Source of the DNA: Mycobacterium innocens
Lineage (GTDB): Bacteria; Actinomycetota; Actinomycetes; Mycobacteriales; Mycobacteriaceae
Reading direction: 5' to 3'
DNA: 56,240 bases
Assembly: GCF_900566055.1 (NCBI RefSeq)
Contig: NZ_UPHQ01000063.1
Span: 1 to 56,240, forward strand
Shown here: in pieces, positions 42,201 to 50,113 of the stretch
How positions within the stretch are numbered: the first letter of the stretch is position 1
Layout: each line of letters starts with the position of its first letter
Notes under the pieces: generated by a model
Database searches by the model: none
Told to the model about the DNA's origin: nothing
The model's input: only the letters and a program-made list of their open reading frames with translations
Position numbers and translations under genes: made by a program

Positions 42201-42593
42201 ATCCCCATCATCGGGGCGCCCTGGCTACCCGACCTCGTCCGGCGCAGCCCGTGGGGTGAAATGTTCCAATCCGCTGGTCAAGGTTCAAGGGGTCCAAGCA
42301 AATTCCGCACCGAGCTGATGTCGCTGCCACAAGATGAATGGCCCGCCCGACTGCGGCGTCTGATCGTCGAGCAGGCCAGCGTGATCCTGCGTCGCACAGT
42401 CGACGCCGACCGCCCATTCCTCGAATACGGCCTGGACTCGCTCGGCATGCTCGAAATGCGTACTCACATTGAAGCCGAGGCCGGGATCCGCCTGTCTCCC
42501 AAGGTCATCGCGACGCACAACACCGCGCGCGCCTTGGCCCAGCATCTGTCGGACACGCTGGCCCAGGAAGAAGCGGCGACGCCGGCGGCATAA
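36270..42593 (+). CDS. mas: Mycocerosic acid synthase
   Basis: 2107 residues (Rv2940c has 2111). It is a fully reducing iterative polyketide synthase: ketosynthase (5-420, DTACSSG with Cys177), acyltransferase (525-830, GHSLGE with Ser631 and VASHSP instead of HAFH, fitting methylmalonyl-CoA), dehydratase (about 880-1050, [10 protein letters not shown] then [16 protein letters not shown]), enoyl reductase (1420-1740, [13 protein letters not shown]), ketoreductase (from 1760, [20 protein letters not shown]), carrier (YGLDSLGML with Ser2057). It elongates FadD28-activated fatty acids with methylmalonyl units to multimethyl-branched mycocerosates, later transferred by PapA5. A QAPA-repeat linker between ketosynthase and acyltransferase is the main difference from M. 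tuberculosis Mas that I noticed. Confidence 0.96.
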   Translation: METRVTPIAVIGMGCRLPGGIDSPEKLWESLLRGDDLVTEIPPDRWEADDYYDPEPGVPGRTVSRWGAFLDDVAGFDAEFFGISEREAISIDPQHRLLLETSWEAIEHAGLDPASLAGSSTAVFTGLTHEDYLVVTHGASGLASPYVVTGLNNSVASGRIAYALGLHGPALTFDTACSSGLMAVHLACRSLHAGESDLALAGGCAVLLEPHASVAASGQGMLSPTGRCHSFDADADGFVRSEGCAMVLLKRLPDALRDGNRILAVVRGTATNQDGRTETLTMPSEDAQVAVYRAALAAAGVAAETVGAVEAHGTGTPIGDPIEYRGLVRVYGTGTRCALGSAKSNMGHSTAAAGAVGLIKAILSMQHGVLPPLLHFNRLPDDLAGIETGLFVPQAVTPWPDGDEHAPKRVAVSSFGMSGTNVHAILEQAPAQAPAQAPAQAPAAVSAPAPEAAGPLLFPISSSSTEGLRQTARRLAEWVEDHQDSVVPADVAYTLARRRAHRPVRTAVVASGLPELVQGLREVADGEIPYEAAVGQGDRGPVWVFSGQGSQWAAMGVDLLASEPVFAATIAALEPVIAEESGFSVTEAMTAPETVTGIDKVQPTIFAMQTALAATMEQSYGVRPGAVVGHSLGEAAAAVVAGALSLEDGARVICRRSKLMCRISGAGAMASVELPAKQVNSELMARGIDDVAVSVVASPQSTVIGGDTETVRDLVARWEQRDVMAREVAVDVASHSPQVDPILDDLAAALADLKPMTPKVPYYSATLFDPRERPVCDGRYWVDNLRNTVQFAAAVQAALEDGYRVFAELSPHPLLIRAVDQTARSLDMSAAALAGMRREQPLPLGLRGLLTDLHSAGAAVDFSVLYPTGQLVDTPLPAWTHPHLFIEGEGQEQRAQGACTITVHPLLGSHVRLTEQPERHVWQADIGTATLSWLSDHQVHNVAALPGAAYCEMALAAAGEVFGEASEVRDIAFEQMLLLDEQTPIDAIASVDAPGVVNFAVASNQDGESTRHATATLHAVEDDSLPPVYDMTALLAAHPSSVNGAEMRESFAKRGVQLGSAFSGLATAHTAEAGAGTVLAEVGLPASIRFQQGAYRVHPALLDACFQSVGAGVDAAGSGGLLLPLGVRSLRIYGPTRNARYCYTRLTKAGVTGGEADLDVLDEHGTVLLAVRGLHMGTGTSESAERNRVLSERLLTLAWQQRNLPEATQAEAGSWLLIDTSDGVDMLTSTLTDALKTHGPQGTECTTLHLPREAEAATTLEKLGSQLRARANDGVVILCGPRGREPDEDSLLEGREQVRHLVRIIRELAELEGELPRLFVVTRQAQIVRSDDEANLEQAGLRGLLRVIGSEHPLLRTTHIDVDEHTEVEKVAQQLLGGSDEDETAWRDGEWYVARLCPSPLSHDERQTTIVDHERDGVRLQVRTPGDLQTLELAACDRVPPGPGQIEVAVTHSSINFADVLIAFGKFPIIDDREPQLGMDFVGVVTAVGEGVVDHQVGDRVGGFSEGGCWRNFLTCNANLAVTLPPGLADEQAIAAATANATAWYGLHDLAGIKAGDKVLIHSATGGVGQAAISIARAAGAEIFATAGNPRKRAMLHDMGIEHVYDSRSVEFADQIRRDTDGYGVDIVLNSLTGAAQRAGLELLAFGGRFVEIGKADVYGNTRLGLYPFRRGLTFYYLDLALMSVLQPDRVRELLTTVFKLTADGVLTAPECTHYPLADAANAIRAMSNAEHTGKLLLDMPRGGRSSAVVSPEQVPVFRRDGAYIITGGLGGLGLFFASKLAAAGCGRIVLTARSQPNPKARQAIESLRAAGADIVVECGNIAEPETGDRLVSVATATGLPVRGVLHSAAVVEDATLTNITDELIDRDWSPKVFGSWNLHRAMSGQPLDWFCLFSSGAALLGSPGQGAYAAANSWVDAFAHWRRAQGLPVCAIAWGAWAEVGRATFLAEGGEVMITPDEGAYAFETLLRYDRTYTGYIPIIGAPWLPDLVRRSPWGEMFQSAGQGSRGPSKFRTELMSLPQDEWPARLRRLIVEQASVILRRTVDADRPFLEYGLDSLGMLEMRTHIEAEAGIRLSPKVIATHNTARALAQHLSDTLAQEEAATPAA
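37551..37598 (+). repeat. Four 12-base units coding QAPA in the Mas linker
   Basis: Four in-frame tandem units (37551, 37563, 37575, 37587) encode [16 protein letters not shown] just after the ketosynthase. Third-position differences between units show it is not a very recent slippage product. Confidence 0.75.
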
Positions 42594-42612
42594 CGGCCGG
42601 AGCTTGGTTGGC

Positions 42613-42640
42613 CCGGGGGCGACTCGGTTGTCGTCCCCGG
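42613..42640 (+). terminator. GC-rich hairpin after mas
   Basis: An 11-base stem (42613-42623 with 42630-42640, one G-T pair) closes a 6-base loop, 19 bases after the mas stop. It is the most stable hairpin I noticed near a gene end here. It lacks a T-tract, as many mycobacterial terminators do. Confidence 0.5.
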
Positions 42641-42697
42641 CGCCTCCTACCGGGCCGCCAAAGTTGTTGGCGGACAACATTACCGGAGGATGTCTCG

Positions 42698-42874
42698 ATG
42701 GCGCTGCTCGCAGCCGCGCGACGTCACCGCCGAGAGGCGGCGCTGTCACTGCGACGCAGGGTCAGCGGTTTCGAAGACGAGGCCTGGATCAGCCGCTGGT
42801 TCAGCGGTATCCCGTGGCGTGCCTGCGGTCGGTCAATGTCTCCGACGCCGCCTCAGGCTTTGGCTAAGCAATAG
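42698..42874 (+). CDS. Possible small protein downstream of mas
   Basis: A 58-residue frame starting MALLAAARRHRREAALSLRR and containing GFEDEAWISRWFSG. ATG 42698 is preceded by CCGGAGGA ending 8 bases upstream, one of the best ribosome-binding sites in the window. It lies beyond the mas hairpin and its last 22 bases overlap the 3' end of the convergent methyltransferase gene. It matches no family I know. It may be a fortuitous frame or a remnant of a lost gene. Confidence 0.25.
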   Translation: MALLAAARRHRREAALSLRRRVSGFEDEAWISRWFSGIPWRACGRSMSPTPPQALAKQ

Positions 42875-43662
42875 ACGCGGTAAGAGAACCCCCAGCTTTT
42901 AAGGGGATGTGTGGTCTTGCCATCCACTGCGAAAAGCTTTGCGTATACGCCCCGTAGCAGCCGCGGCGTATTGCGATCGTAAAGCGCCTTCAGTGACGGC
43001 GACAGTTTCTCGTATCCGCGCAGGATCTCATCATTGACCTCGGTCTGCGAAACGATTCGCATCGGCGCGTTGGCCAGCGCCGTCTCCCAGGCGGCAATGC
43101 CAAACGGGAGCCGGAAATCGGTGTACAGGAAATGGCCTCCCGGACGCAGGACCCGCGCCACTTCGCCCAGGAAACGGGGGAAATCAGGGTAGTAGAGCGA
43201 GGATTCGATGTTGATCACGGCATCGAACGATTCGTCGGCGAATGGCAGGTTCTGGGCATCACCCTGCACGAAATCGAGGCCGGGAACATGGTGTTTCTTC
43301 TGGCAAAACGCAATGCCGGCCGGGTTCAGGTCCAATCCGGTGTAGGACGCCGGGTGCAGGGTACGCGTGAGGTATGAGGCTCCGCCGCCGTGTCCGGCGC
43401 CGACCTCCAGCACCCGTTTGCCGGTGAGATCCACCTGGGTCGCAACACGGTGGTAAAGCTGGATGGAGTACCGGTCGGCCTCGTCAGAGGGTTCCAGCGG
43501 CATCGCCATTGGTGGATCCTCTTCATAGCCCATGTTGAGGAAAACCAGCTCATCGGTGGCGACGCGCTTGGTGAAGGAGGGGTAAATATACTTCTGGGCC
43601 TTCTGATTCAGCTTCCAGCCGACCGGGAGAACCACGTCGTACACGCGGTCTTTGAGTGCCAT
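42853..43662 (-). CDS. SAM-dependent methyltransferase, paralogue of the Rv2952 type
   Basis: 269 residues. It shares the framework of the Rv2952-like enzyme at 16756-17574: [75 protein letters not shown]. The N-terminus (ALKDRVYDVVLPVGWKL) and the substrate region (NIESSLYYPDF, SQTEVNDEILRGYEKL) differ clearly. Related enzymes in glycopeptidolipid clusters methylate rhamnose or fucose, so a sugar O-methyltransferase of the PGL is likelier than a second phthiotriol methyltransferase. It lies with the Rv2959c orthologue between mas and papA5, where M. tuberculosis has no genes. The substrate is unknown. Confidence 0.85.
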   Translation of the reverse strand: MALKDRVYDVVLPVGWKLNQKAQKYIYPSFTKRVATDELVFLNMGYEEDPPMAMPLEPSDEADRYSIQLYHRVATQVDLTGKRVLEVGAGHGGGASYLTRTLHPASYTGLDLNPAGIAFCQKKHHVPGLDFVQGDAQNLPFADESFDAVINIESSLYYPDFPRFLGEVARVLRPGGHFLYTDFRLPFGIAAWETALANAPMRIVSQTEVNDEILRGYEKLSPSLKALYDRNTPRLLRGVYAKLFAVDGKTTHPLKSWGFSYRVYCLAKA

Positions 43663-44012
43663 ATGCGGAGTATGACAGGCTGCCGGTCAAGGTCCAAATG
43701 GTCCGCTCGATGATCCGCCAGAGCGGTCTGCCACGCCTCCGCCGCTATGTCCGATACTGATACCAGCTGATACCGCTGCCCTTCAAATGTTGGCGCAACG
43801 GCGGCTGATCACGTCAGCCGCACGCGTCACCGGGGCTTCGGGTTGTCTGCGCCGCACGTTTGTGGGCGACAAACTCGATGAACTCGGAAAATTATTCGGC
43901 GCAGCGCAATTGGCATCCGCGGCCCGAACGATCACCCGCCGCGCCGGTCGCTCGCGTGCCCGACTCCTGCCGCGCATACGGCCTCGGCCATCCAATTCTG
44001 GTGGCTGACGGT
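43663..44012. other. Gap between two methyltransferase genes
   Basis: 350 bases. A 73-codon plus-strand frame (43787-44008) has no recognisable family feature and no good ribosome-binding site. I see nothing I can name. Confidence 0.3.
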
Positions 44013-44735
44013 TTAGTTGCGGATCAAGAATCCGTTAGGAGCAGATGTCCAGCCAAACTTATTCTCCCGCGCCACGTCATGCTTGTAATCGTTTGGGAAT
44101 TCACGCTCGTAAGCCTCGATGGCCTCGTATGGGCCGGGTCCGAACCCTGGCAGGACGGGATGCCCATTGATATCGGAGTCTTCGACTACCAGGTAGTCGC
44201 CGGAGGAGAGTAGGGGCCGCAGCAGTTTCATCTCGGCCAGTACGTGATCCATGGAGTGGTCGCTGTCCAGGATGGCGAAGATATTGCCGCGGTACTCGCC
44301 TTTGAGTCGTTCGATGTGCTCGGCAACGGCTGGGACAGTGGATGAGGACTCAATGAACAGAATGTCAGGATCCCGCCGGGCCATTGGATCGAGGGCCTTG
44401 TGTGAGATGTCCACGGAAACCACCTTGAACGGTTGGCCGGTGTGTCTCATGACGTTCGCAAAGAACAGCGCCGAACCGCCGTAGCGGCTGCCGAACTCGA
44501 TGACCAGCGAGGGCTTCAAGTCGAACAGGATCTCCTGGTAATTCCACATATCGCTGACGGACTTCCAGCATTGGACGCCCAACCACGTAGTCTGATTCCA
44601 CACCAAGTTGCTGTAGTACCACTTATGGTATTCTTCCGCCGCCGAGCCGGTCGGTCGGTAAATCAGTTGGGCCACAGCGCTCGTGAGTTTCCGCAACACG
44701 TCCATCAGTCGCATGAATGCGCCCGCCACGTCCAT
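44013..44735 (-). CDS. Rhamnosyl 2-O-methyltransferase (Rv2959c-like)
   Basis: 240 residues of the CmcI/cephalosporin-hydroxylase-like methyltransferase family (Rv2959c has 245). EEYHKWYYSNLVWNQTTWLG, WKSVSDMWNYQEILF, the SAM-binding VIEFGSRYGGSALFFANVM, AILDSDHSMDHVLAEMKLL and LVVEDSDINGHPVLPGFG follow Rv2959c closely up to the end NGFLIRN. That enzyme methylates O-2 of the first rhamnose of p-hydroxybenzoate derivatives and PGL. In M. tuberculosis it sits beside Rv2958c. Here it is some 40 kb away from the glycosyltransferases, between mas and papA5. The start is ATG 44735; Met8 and Met11 are alternatives. Confidence 0.92.
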   Translation of the reverse strand: MDVAGAFMRLMDVLRKLTSAVAQLIYRPTGSAAEEYHKWYYSNLVWNQTTWLGVQCWKSVSDMWNYQEILFDLKPSLVIEFGSRYGGSALFFANVMRHTGQPFKVVSVDISHKALDPMARRDPDILFIESSSTVPAVAEHIERLKGEYRGNIFAILDSDHSMDHVLAEMKLLRPLLSSGDYLVVEDSDINGHPVLPGFGPGPYEAIEAYEREFPNDYKHDVARENKFGWTSAPNGFLIRN

Positions 44736-44971
44736 CCCGTCATCTCCTCACTAGCCAGTCCGTGGTCATTGAAGTATCGGCCATTTGGCCAGTCGCTGCA
44801 CGGAACCGATGGTGTCGGCGCGGACTCGAGTATGGCCGTGGCGATCCTCAGGCCCGCATGTTGTCAACCTAGTTGGCTCCGTGGGGTTGCCTCTCTCCGG
44901 GTCATTACCAGGTCAGCGTGACCCGGCCCACCGGCTCAACATGTTCTGAGGCGGCCGCTGCACCGCAGGAT

Positions 44972-45076
44972 GGTAGCAGATGCCCGCATTCGCTGGTACG
45001 GCGATTGGCGGCAAGTTCGGGCTAATGCGATTGGCGTTGGCCTTTTTCGAAGTTGGCGGACACCGCGTCCTGCAAA
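44972..45076. repeat. Diverged direct repeat, copy A
   Basis: Aligns with 45584-45690 over its full length. By eye I count about ten substitutions and two short indels. It begins GGTAGCAGAT and ends GTCCTGCAAA, as does copy B. Origin unknown. Confidence 0.8.
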
Positions 45077-45583
45077 CCCGACTTGGCTCACAATTCACAG
45101 CTCGACATCACTGGAACCTACTGACCCGTGAGTTTGGTTCGTGACGCGTCGCAAATTGTGCACTACAACGCGGAGATCCGGCGCGCTGCTGGAGTCGTCA
45201 TGGCGGACCGGTCGCTCAGAAGCACCTGGACGCGAAGACGGCGAATAAGGGGCCACTCCGAACTACGTTGGCGTGCAACATAACTCAATTCGATCCGGGT
45301 TCTGCTCCTGCTGGTTTGTATTGCTCTTTAGTCACGTTGGCAACACTGGCCTCTGCCGGAGGCGATGGTCGCCGTGCCCACCTACCCGCGACAACTCGGT
45401 TTTTGCAGGTCAACGCCACCTCCCAACCCGAACGGCCACGGCCAACGTGGGAACAACACCGCAGGTCAGGCGATTGTCGCTAAGAGCCGGGCACATCGGG
45501 TGTCGCCCAGCGCAGCGACGCATGTGACTGTTGTGACCGCGCGATGTGCCGATTTGTGGTGCGCACCAATTTGAGCCAAGACG

Positions 45584-45690
45584 GGTAGCAGATACCCGCA
45601 TTCGTTGGTACGACGATTGGCGGCAAATCCGGGCTAATACGGTTGGCGTTGGCCCTTTATCGAAGTTAGCGAACACGCCCGTCCTGCAAA
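45584..45690. repeat. Diverged direct repeat, copy B
   Basis: Second copy of the repeat at 44972-45076, same orientation, about 610 bases away. One frame reads RIRWYDDWRQIRAN in this copy and RIRWYGDWRQVRAN in copy A, but with no start or family match. Confidence 0.8.
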
Positions 45691-46114
45691 TGAAAGTTTG
45701 CTTTCTTATGATCATCATCACGATGGAGAATCCGGGGAAAGCGTCGGTGTGATGTCGTACGCTGAACGCCGTTATGGCGCAAGATGTTTCGGCGCACCAG
45801 AAGGTTCGAAGGATGTTGCGACGCCGGGCATCCATTCGGCGTTGGAGCCATGGTGGTCGGAGAATACCTCCGCCGGATCAGCAGCGGAGGTCGCGGCCGC
45901 GATCGTCTGCTCTGCACTCGACTCGACACCATCACCGCGTCCGCTGATCTCCGGTACCCCACGAGATTGGACTGGCTCAATGAAGTAGATCAAGCACCGA
46001 ACCGACGTGGTCGGCAAACCGGTTATTCGGCAACGCCGGCGCTACCCGCATCACCCACGGGACGCCCGCCCTCAAGACTGGTTGGCGAATTGCTCTGCAG
46101 CGGTTGACATCCGG

Positions 46115-47374
46115 TTATTCCATAACCCAGCCATACTCGGAGGGAACAGTGCACAGCATGGAACGTATCATCTCGAGGGACTTTTCCGGTTCCGCTAGGT
46201 GCCCATGATGCTCGATGATCAGTTGTCCATCGTAGACGCCACACGAATACAGATCGAGAGGGACGCTAATGGAGCAATAGAACTGGCCCCGAATATCTTT
46301 CAGCTCAAGACCCGGCGGTGTGCGCATAGTTGGGAACGCAGTGGCGTCAGTGCAGAAGACAAGTGGCGGCAGCCCGGCAGGAGTTCCTTCGAATGCTGTG
46401 CCGAAGTGCAGCCCCGACTGCTGGATCACACCATTGGCCAAATCAGCGCGAAGGGTGTCAACGATATCGCTTGCGAGATCTACGATGTCGGTATCCGGGC
46501 CGATCTCTGCAAGGTAGGAGGCCGCCCCGAGCAGGTTCGTGCTTTCGGTCGGGGCCACCGGCGGCGCAAGAAGAAATCGTAAGTCGACGGGGTAGACGTA
46601 GGGAATCGGGACGTGCGGGGTATTGCGCAGGCGCCACTCGGTCAGCAGGATAGCCGCCGCGACCACAGCGTTGATGCTGAGTCGATGTTCACGGCCGAAT
46701 GCAACGAGGTCCGATGTCTCTAGCTTGGAGAGCAGGAGTCTGCTAACTGGAACAGCTTGGGGCGATCCAGGATCGGCGAGGACAGCCGCCTTGGTGGTGT
46801 CAGGGAGCTCATAGGCGAACATCACCGACATGAAGCGCTCGGCTCCCGATAGCCCTTGCTTCTTGACGCCCCGCTGTTCGAGCAGGATCTCCATGGGCAG
46901 TGGCGCGGACTGCGGGATTATCGGACCGGGATCACCAGTAGTTACGGCATCGGTGTACCGGGAGAACAGCTCGTCGACGAGAGCGGCCCCGTGGTGACCA
47001 TCGGCCATGCTGTGATGGACATATAGGGTCAGCTCGGCCCCTCCCTCGTTGAGCGTTAGCCGCGAATCCATCAACGAGACACTCTGGTCGAGCCGGATTT
47101 GCGAGTCTCCCGAAGACGCCCCGTTGGTGCCGTCGACTACACAGATCCCGGAGTGGAGCATGTCGTCGGCAACCAGATTCCAACCGCCATCGAGGCTTGG
47201 CTCGAGGTGACCCGCCAACACCGGGTGGGCCTCGAGGAGGGCGTCGAAAGCATCCGACAGCGCGTCGACGTCGACAGCGCCGCGCAGCTGGATTGTCATC
47301 GAAGTGAAAACCTCGTACTGCGCAAAGATTTCCTCACTGTGTGACAGCTTTCGAATCACGGATCCGGAAAACAC
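46115..47374 (-). CDS. papA5: Phthiocerol/phenolphthiocerol diol mycocerosyltransferase PapA5
   Basis: 419 residues (Rv2939 has 422). The catalytic HHSMADG is intact at residues 120-126. The second diagnostic region is PYVYPVDLRFLLAPPVAPTE, followed by FCTDATAFPTMRTPPGLELK and the C-terminus VPSEYGWVME. PapA5 takes mycocerosates directly from the carrier domain of Mas and esterifies both hydroxyls of the phthiocerol or phenolphthiocerol chain. It is the last gene of the minus-strand pps-drr unit, 48 bases after drrC. In M. tuberculosis mas follows directly in the convergent orientation. Here 3.5 kb of other DNA intervenes. Confidence 0.96.
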   Translation of the reverse strand: MFSGSVIRKLSHSEEIFAQYEVFTSMTIQLRGAVDVDALSDAFDALLEAHPVLAGHLEPSLDGGWNLVADDMLHSGICVVDGTNGASSGDSQIRLDQSVSLMDSRLTLNEGGAELTLYVHHSMADGHHGAALVDELFSRYTDAVTTGDPGPIIPQSAPLPMEILLEQRGVKKQGLSGAERFMSVMFAYELPDTTKAAVLADPGSPQAVPVSRLLLSKLETSDLVAFGREHRLSINAVVAAAILLTEWRLRNTPHVPIPYVYPVDLRFLLAPPVAPTESTNLLGAASYLAEIGPDTDIVDLASDIVDTLRADLANGVIQQSGLHFGTAFEGTPAGLPPLVFCTDATAFPTMRTPPGLELKDIRGQFYCSISVPLDLYSCGVYDGQLIIEHHGHLAEPEKSLEMIRSMLCTVPSEYGWVME

Positions 47375-47422
47375 CTCGAGACCCCCTACTGGTCATTGCA
47401 TGCCGGGCCAGCGCATGCTCGG

Positions 47423-48253
47423 TCAGTGCGTGCTGGCCCGTCGGTAGCCGATGGCCATGGGTATCGCGCATGCGACGCAAATACCTATGGTCCACAACAG
47501 CATCCCGATCATCGGAGATAGGACCGGACCGCCCATCGCATATCCGCGCATCGCCGCGATGGCATAGCTCACTGGCTGATGGGCGACGACCGGCTGAATC
47601 CAGCTTGGATATGAGTTGAGCGGTACCAGACCGGTGGAGAAGAATATCGCGATTGCTTGCACCAGCTCGACGCCTTCAACCACTACTGTCTGCGCGGTGT
47701 AGAGCGCGACGGTGGTGACGATAGCGGCGATTGCGATGCCAAGTATCACCGGGACACTCACCCACATGAGGCTCGGGATCACGCCCTGCCGAAACCTGAA
47801 ACCCAAGACAACGCCCGTGCCCAGCATCACGAGAGTGGTGAACAGAGTCCGAATCGCGTTTGCCAGAATTCGGGCGATCAGGCCCGACGCCCGGTGCACC
47901 GGCAGCACCCACAATCGGGAAAGCAAGCCCATGGAGCGCTCGCGCATCAGGTCTATCGCGACGAATGTTGAGCCAGTGATCGCGGCACCGATCGCAATGA
48001 GCGGAACAATGCTGTAGAGCCCGCTGTCGTGGGTCACGGCGTAAGCCAGGTTACCGAGCACGATGTTCAACACCACCATGAACAGAATCGGCAACACGAT
48101 CGCTCCGACGACGGTGACATAGTCACGCGCCCACCGAATGAGTAACCGTTTGGTCTGCAACAGAGTTTGCCCAATGAGCAGGCGAACAGAGTTCTCCGGG
48201 TCCTGCGAGCGCGCCGGCGCGAACCCGACTTCCTGAGTTGTCATGGGCATCAT
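47423..48253 (-). CDS. drrC: ABC transporter permease DrrC
   Basis: 276 residues from ATG 48253, exactly the Rv2938 length. The frame is open to 48343, but the extension overlaps drrB and is not family-like. The chosen ATG forms an ATGA overlap with the drrB stop; a third ATG at 48244 is also possible. About six transmembrane segments are visible, such as VVGAIVLPILFMVVLNIVLG, YSIVPLIAIGAAITGSTFVA and ILGIAIAAIVTTVALYTAQT, plus DLMRERSMGLLSRLWVLPV of ABC-2 type permeases. With DrrA and DrrB it exports phthiocerol dimycocerosates from the cytoplasmic membrane. Confidence 0.94.
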   Translation of the reverse strand: MMPMTTQEVGFAPARSQDPENSVRLLIGQTLLQTKRLLIRWARDYVTVVGAIVLPILFMVVLNIVLGNLAYAVTHDSGLYSIVPLIAIGAAITGSTFVAIDLMRERSMGLLSRLWVLPVHRASGLIARILANAIRTLFTTLVMLGTGVVLGFRFRQGVIPSLMWVSVPVILGIAIAAIVTTVALYTAQTVVVEGVELVQAIAIFFSTGLVPLNSYPSWIQPVVAHQPVSYAIAAMRGYAMGGPVLSPMIGMLLWTIGICVACAIPMAIGYRRASTH

Positions 48254-49116
48254 CGCCGCCTGGACAAAACGACGACGGACATGGGCACCAAGAACAGCGT
48301 GAAACCGACGATCCACGCCAACGTCGGCGCCATGACAGGCCACGTCACCGGTAAGGCTCTCTTGGTGGTATCCCCGGCCAGCGCCCGCATCGCGTCAACG
48401 AACTGGGAGATCGGTTGGTTGCGGACAAACGGGTGGATCCACCGAGGAAACAGTCTCAACGGCATGAGGCCGACCGACAGCAGTCCGAAGATCAAGATGG
48501 GCAAGGTCAGCAGGGGCAGCATGGCGTCGGGGTTCTTGGTAACTGTGCCAAGCAGGTCAGTGCCGAATGACAGCACGGCCCCGATTGCCAGCGCCAATAC
48601 GCAAAAGGCGACGATATAGAGGGCCCCGCGGTGGAACCGGAATCCGATCACGTAGCCGCAGACCAGCGATACCGCCAAACCGATCGAGCACCGGTACACC
48701 GAGACCGTCGCGCGGGCAAGCACCGGCGTCACCGGGGCGATCGGCATCGAGCTAAACCGTCTATTGACACCCAGCAGCGAGTCGGTTGCCGCCCGGAAGC
48801 CTGACCCGATGGCGGCGAACGAGATGGCCTGCAGTGTGACCAATGGCGTGATGTATTGCCCTAGGTTGCTGGCGACGCCGGAGCTTGCACCCCCGACAAA
48901 GTGGTTCCACGGTATGGCGAAGGGTATATAGAAGCCCACCATGAAAACCACCGGCGCGCCGGCGGTGGTGAATAACTCGCCGATGCTCGTGCGCAAGAAC
49001 AAGCGGCTGATGAGCACCCGCCATTGCCTAAGCGTCGACTGGTTTAGCTTCTCCACGGCCGGGCTGAACCCCGCGACGGCCGGTGCTGGGGTTGGAACTG
49101 TGGCCGCGGCGCTCAT
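48250..49116 (-). CDS. drrB: ABC transporter permease DrrB
   Basis: 288 residues (Rv2937 has 289). It is an ABC-2 type membrane protein with about six helices. LRQWRVLISRLFLRTSIGEL precedes the first helix region; SVYRCSIGLAVSLVCGYVIG and LYIVAFCVLALAIGAVLSFG are clear helices; PRWIHPFVRNQPISQFVDAM is the conserved loop before the last helix. It overlaps drrA upstream and drrC downstream by 4 bases each, so translation of the three subunits is coupled. It is a partner of DrrA and DrrC in DIM export. Confidence 0.94.
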   Translation of the reverse strand: MSAAATVPTPAPAVAGFSPAVEKLNQSTLRQWRVLISRLFLRTSIGELFTTAGAPVVFMVGFYIPFAIPWNHFVGGASSGVASNLGQYITPLVTLQAISFAAIGSGFRAATDSLLGVNRRFSSMPIAPVTPVLARATVSVYRCSIGLAVSLVCGYVIGFRFHRGALYIVAFCVLALAIGAVLSFGTDLLGTVTKNPDAMLPLLTLPILIFGLLSVGLMPLRLFPRWIHPFVRNQPISQFVDAMRALAGDTTKRALPVTWPVMAPTLAWIVGFTLFLVPMSVVVLSRRR

Positions 49117-50102
49117 CGCATGCCCGCCGACGCTAGATGACTTAGCGACTCGCTGGGATCTGTTGTCATGGACAGGAATACGTCATCGAGTGACGGCCGA
49201 CGTAGCGCGATGTCGGCCAGCTCGATGTTCGCCTCGTCGATTCGGCGCGCGGCCTCGATCAGGGTGTGCGTGCCGCCTGGCGCCGGCATGGTGATCCGGT
49301 CTGACTCCGGTGTCAGAATGGCCCTGCTCTGCTCGGGCAGCAGTGAACCGAGCGCCGCGACGATAGCGTCCAGGTCCTTGAGATCTCGCGGCACGATTTC
49401 GCAGAATGTGTCGCCGGCACGGTGCTTGAGCTCATTCGCGGTGCCCTCCGCGATGATCGTGCCGTGGTCGATCAAAATGATCCGGTCGCTGAGCGCATCT
49501 GCCTCCTCGAGATACTGCGTCGTCAACAAGGTGGCGACGCCGAGCTTCTTGAAGCTGGCCACCAGATCCCAAATAGCTTGCCGGCTTCTTGGGTCCAGTC
49601 CTGTGGTGGGCTCGTCGAGGAACGCCACTTGCGGCTGGACCACCAATCCGCACGCGATGTCTATGCGCCGACGCATCCCGCCCGAATAGGTGCTCACCCG
49701 CCGCTTCGCGGCGTGCATGAGCCCGAATTGCTCGAGCAGTTCCTGCGACCTGCGACGTGCCGCGGACTTGCTCAGCCCGTACAGGCGACCGAACAACACC
49801 AGGTTCTGCTCACCGGTCAGGGCGTCGTCGACGGCCACCTGCTGTCCGGTGACCATGATCGAGCGGCGCACACCGGCCGGATCGGAAACGACGTCGTGGC
49901 CGGCGACCGTCGCCGAGCCGCCATCGGGCCGGGTCAGCGTCGACAAGATGTCCACCATGGTGGTCTTGCCGGCTCCGTTGGGACCGAGCAGCCCGATCAC
50001 TTCGCCGCGGCCCACTTCGAAACTGACGTCATCGAGGGCCACTACCGTGCCGAACGCCTTGTGAATCCCGCGGACCATTACTGCCATGTCGTTGTTGCGC
50101 AT
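49113..50102 (-). CDS. drrA: ABC transporter ATPase DrrA
   Basis: 329 residues (Rv2936 has 331). Walker A GPNGAGKTT is at 40-48, the signature YSGGM at 139-143, Walker B VAFLDE at 159-164 with EPTTGLD following, and LTTQYLEEAD beyond. The C-terminal extension of about 100 residues (LADIALRRPSLDDVFLSMT) is typical of DrrA-type exporters. It powers the DrrBC permease that moves phthiocerol dimycocerosates. AGGAGG lies 7 bases before the ATG, and the gene follows ppsE by 11 bases. Confidence 0.95.
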   Translation of the reverse strand: MRNNDMAVMVRGIHKAFGTVVALDDVSFEVGRGEVIGLLGPNGAGKTTMVDILSTLTRPDGGSATVAGHDVVSDPAGVRRSIMVTGQQVAVDDALTGEQNLVLFGRLYGLSKSAARRRSQELLEQFGLMHAAKRRVSTYSGGMRRRIDIACGLVVQPQVAFLDEPTTGLDPRSRQAIWDLVASFKKLGVATLLTTQYLEEADALSDRIILIDHGTIIAEGTANELKHRAGDTFCEIVPRDLKDLDAIVAALGSLLPEQSRAILTPESDRITMPAPGGTHTLIEAARRIDEANIELADIALRRPSLDDVFLSMTTDPSESLSHLASAGMR

Positions 50103-50113
50103 TCCGATCCTCC

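Larger units (their letters stand above)
44736..46114. other. 1.4-kb gene-poor region between the Rv2959c-like gene and papA5
   Basis: Only short frames occur and none resembles a known family or has a convincing start. It holds two diverged copies of a sequence of about 105 bases (entered separately). Composition is less GC-skewed in codon position than the flanks. It looks like a scar of decayed or mobile DNA at the point where genes were inserted between mas and papA5. Confidence 0.5.

Noticed and set aside
43787..44008. 73-codon plus-strand frame between two methyltransferase genes
   Set aside because: No good ribosome-binding site and no family resemblance.
45410..45835. 141-codon minus-strand frame in the gene-poor region
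   Set aside because: Cys/Arg-rich, no ribosome-binding site, no recognisable family; it crosses one repeat copy.
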